Source of the DNA: an uncultured Turicimonas sp.
GTDB lineage: Bacteria > Pseudomonadota > Gammaproteobacteria > Burkholderiales > Burkholderiaceae_F
Length of the DNA: 63,610 nt
Direction of reading: 5' to 3'
Assembly: GCA_947854175.1 (NCBI GenBank)
Contig: CANTYJ010000067.1
Location: 1-63,610 of the forward strand
Under the pieces are notes generated by a model, which was not told the DNA's origin, did no database searches, and saw only the letters and a program-made list of their open reading frames with translations. A program made the translations under genes and the position numbers. Positions 63,471-63,610 of the stretch are shown one piece after another (within the stretch, counting starts at the first letter, position 1; each line of letters begins with the position of its first letter).

Positions 63471-63610
63471 TGCAAACAGTTTGGCCTAAGACCCATTGAG
63501 GTTAACCCGTGTCACTCCTCCCGGGTCTGCCCATTCTGCTTCTATGTATCAAAAAAGAACAGGGTGTCGTCGGACTGCTTTAAGTGCCAAGAATGCGGCT
63601 ACGAGGGGCA
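63471..63610 (+). pseudogene. TnpB-like (IS200/IS605 OrfB) C-terminal zinc ribbon, cut by the window end
   Basis: The frame from about 63471 reads CKQFGLRPIEVNPCHSSRVC, then PFCFYVSKKNRVSSDCF and KCQECGYEG. This matches the TnpB zinc ribbon (GI..IEVNP..TS..CP.C...S..NR....F.C..CGYEG). The frame cannot be followed to a start in the upstream DNA, where the LysE gene begins, so either the 5' part is deleted or only this end is preserved. The remainder lies beyond the window. It is labelled pseudogene because of the missing 5' part. Confidence 0.6.

Noticed and set aside
1..63610. CRISPR arrays, tRNA or rRNA genes
   Set aside because: No regularly spaced direct repeats, tRNA cloverleaf with CCA-type ends, or rRNA segments were seen on either strand by eye; a covariance search would settle tRNAs.

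Overview
The window is about 63.6 kb of moderately AT-rich bacterial chromosome. Gene order and content point to a host-associated, anaerobic betaproteobacterium of the Burkholderiales, probably Sutterellaceae (Sutterella/Parasutterella-like); this is inference. Support comes from the leuS-lptE-holA-proA block, a DUF2782-thrB pair near polA, an H-NS-family protein with the betaproteobacterial C-terminal motif and a BPSS1780-type membrane protein. Anaerobic traits are an [FeFe] hydrogenase, oxygen-independent haem degradation (HutW/ChuW family) and a dicarboxylate antiport/dehydratase cluster. No rRNA, tRNA or CRISPR array was recognised.

Layout. 0.1-7.9 kb, minus strand: M20 amidohydrolase, THUMP RNA methyltransferase, proA, holA, lptE, leuS. 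8.2-10.5 kb: a UvrD/PcrA helicase, then a gene-free, extremely AT-rich kilobase and a Fic-like protein whose catalytic motif is eroded. 13.4-22.3 kb: H-NS, polA (with a degenerate proofreading domain), several envelope proteins, thrB, a formate/nitrite-type channel and a patatin-like phospholipase. An internally deleted IS630-type element follows at 22.6-23.1 kb. 23.4-29.8 kb, minus strand: a TtdAB-type dehydratase, MmgE/PrpD protein, DASS antiporter, small membrane-anchored protein and FumC, a plausible tartrate/malate-to-fumarate route feeding succinate export. 31.3-35.1 kb: a NuoF/GltD-like flavoprotein plus a complete group A [FeFe] hydrogenase. 35.8-41.9 kb: a six-gene envelope cluster (two CsgG/FlgT-like proteins, a DUF6844-like protein, COG3014-like, YcfL-like and LpoB-like lipoproteins).

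42-53 kb is mixed: a coiled-coil protein, a heavy-metal-associated (HMA) protein with a possible Fur site, queC, an FGGY kinase, fabI, a decaying oxidoreductase patch (iron alcohol dehydrogenase with a single in-frame amber; MdaB-like gene with three lesions), an alpha/beta hydrolase with a divergent LysR regulator, and a YadGH-like ABC exporter. 53.7-62.8 kb is a ten-gene plus-strand haem cluster preceded by three Fur-box-like sites: HutW, TonB-dependent receptor, ECF transporter S, T and fused A subunits, HutX, a flavodoxin-like protein, ExbB, ExbD and TonB. It provides outer-membrane haem uptake with its own energy module, a likely inner-membrane ECF haem route in place of the usual HutBCD/HmuTUV system, and anaerobic opening of the ring with a dedicated electron/haem carrier. 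This is the most interesting system here. The window ends with a LysE-type exporter and, cut by the edge, the zinc-ribbon end of a TnpB-like protein.
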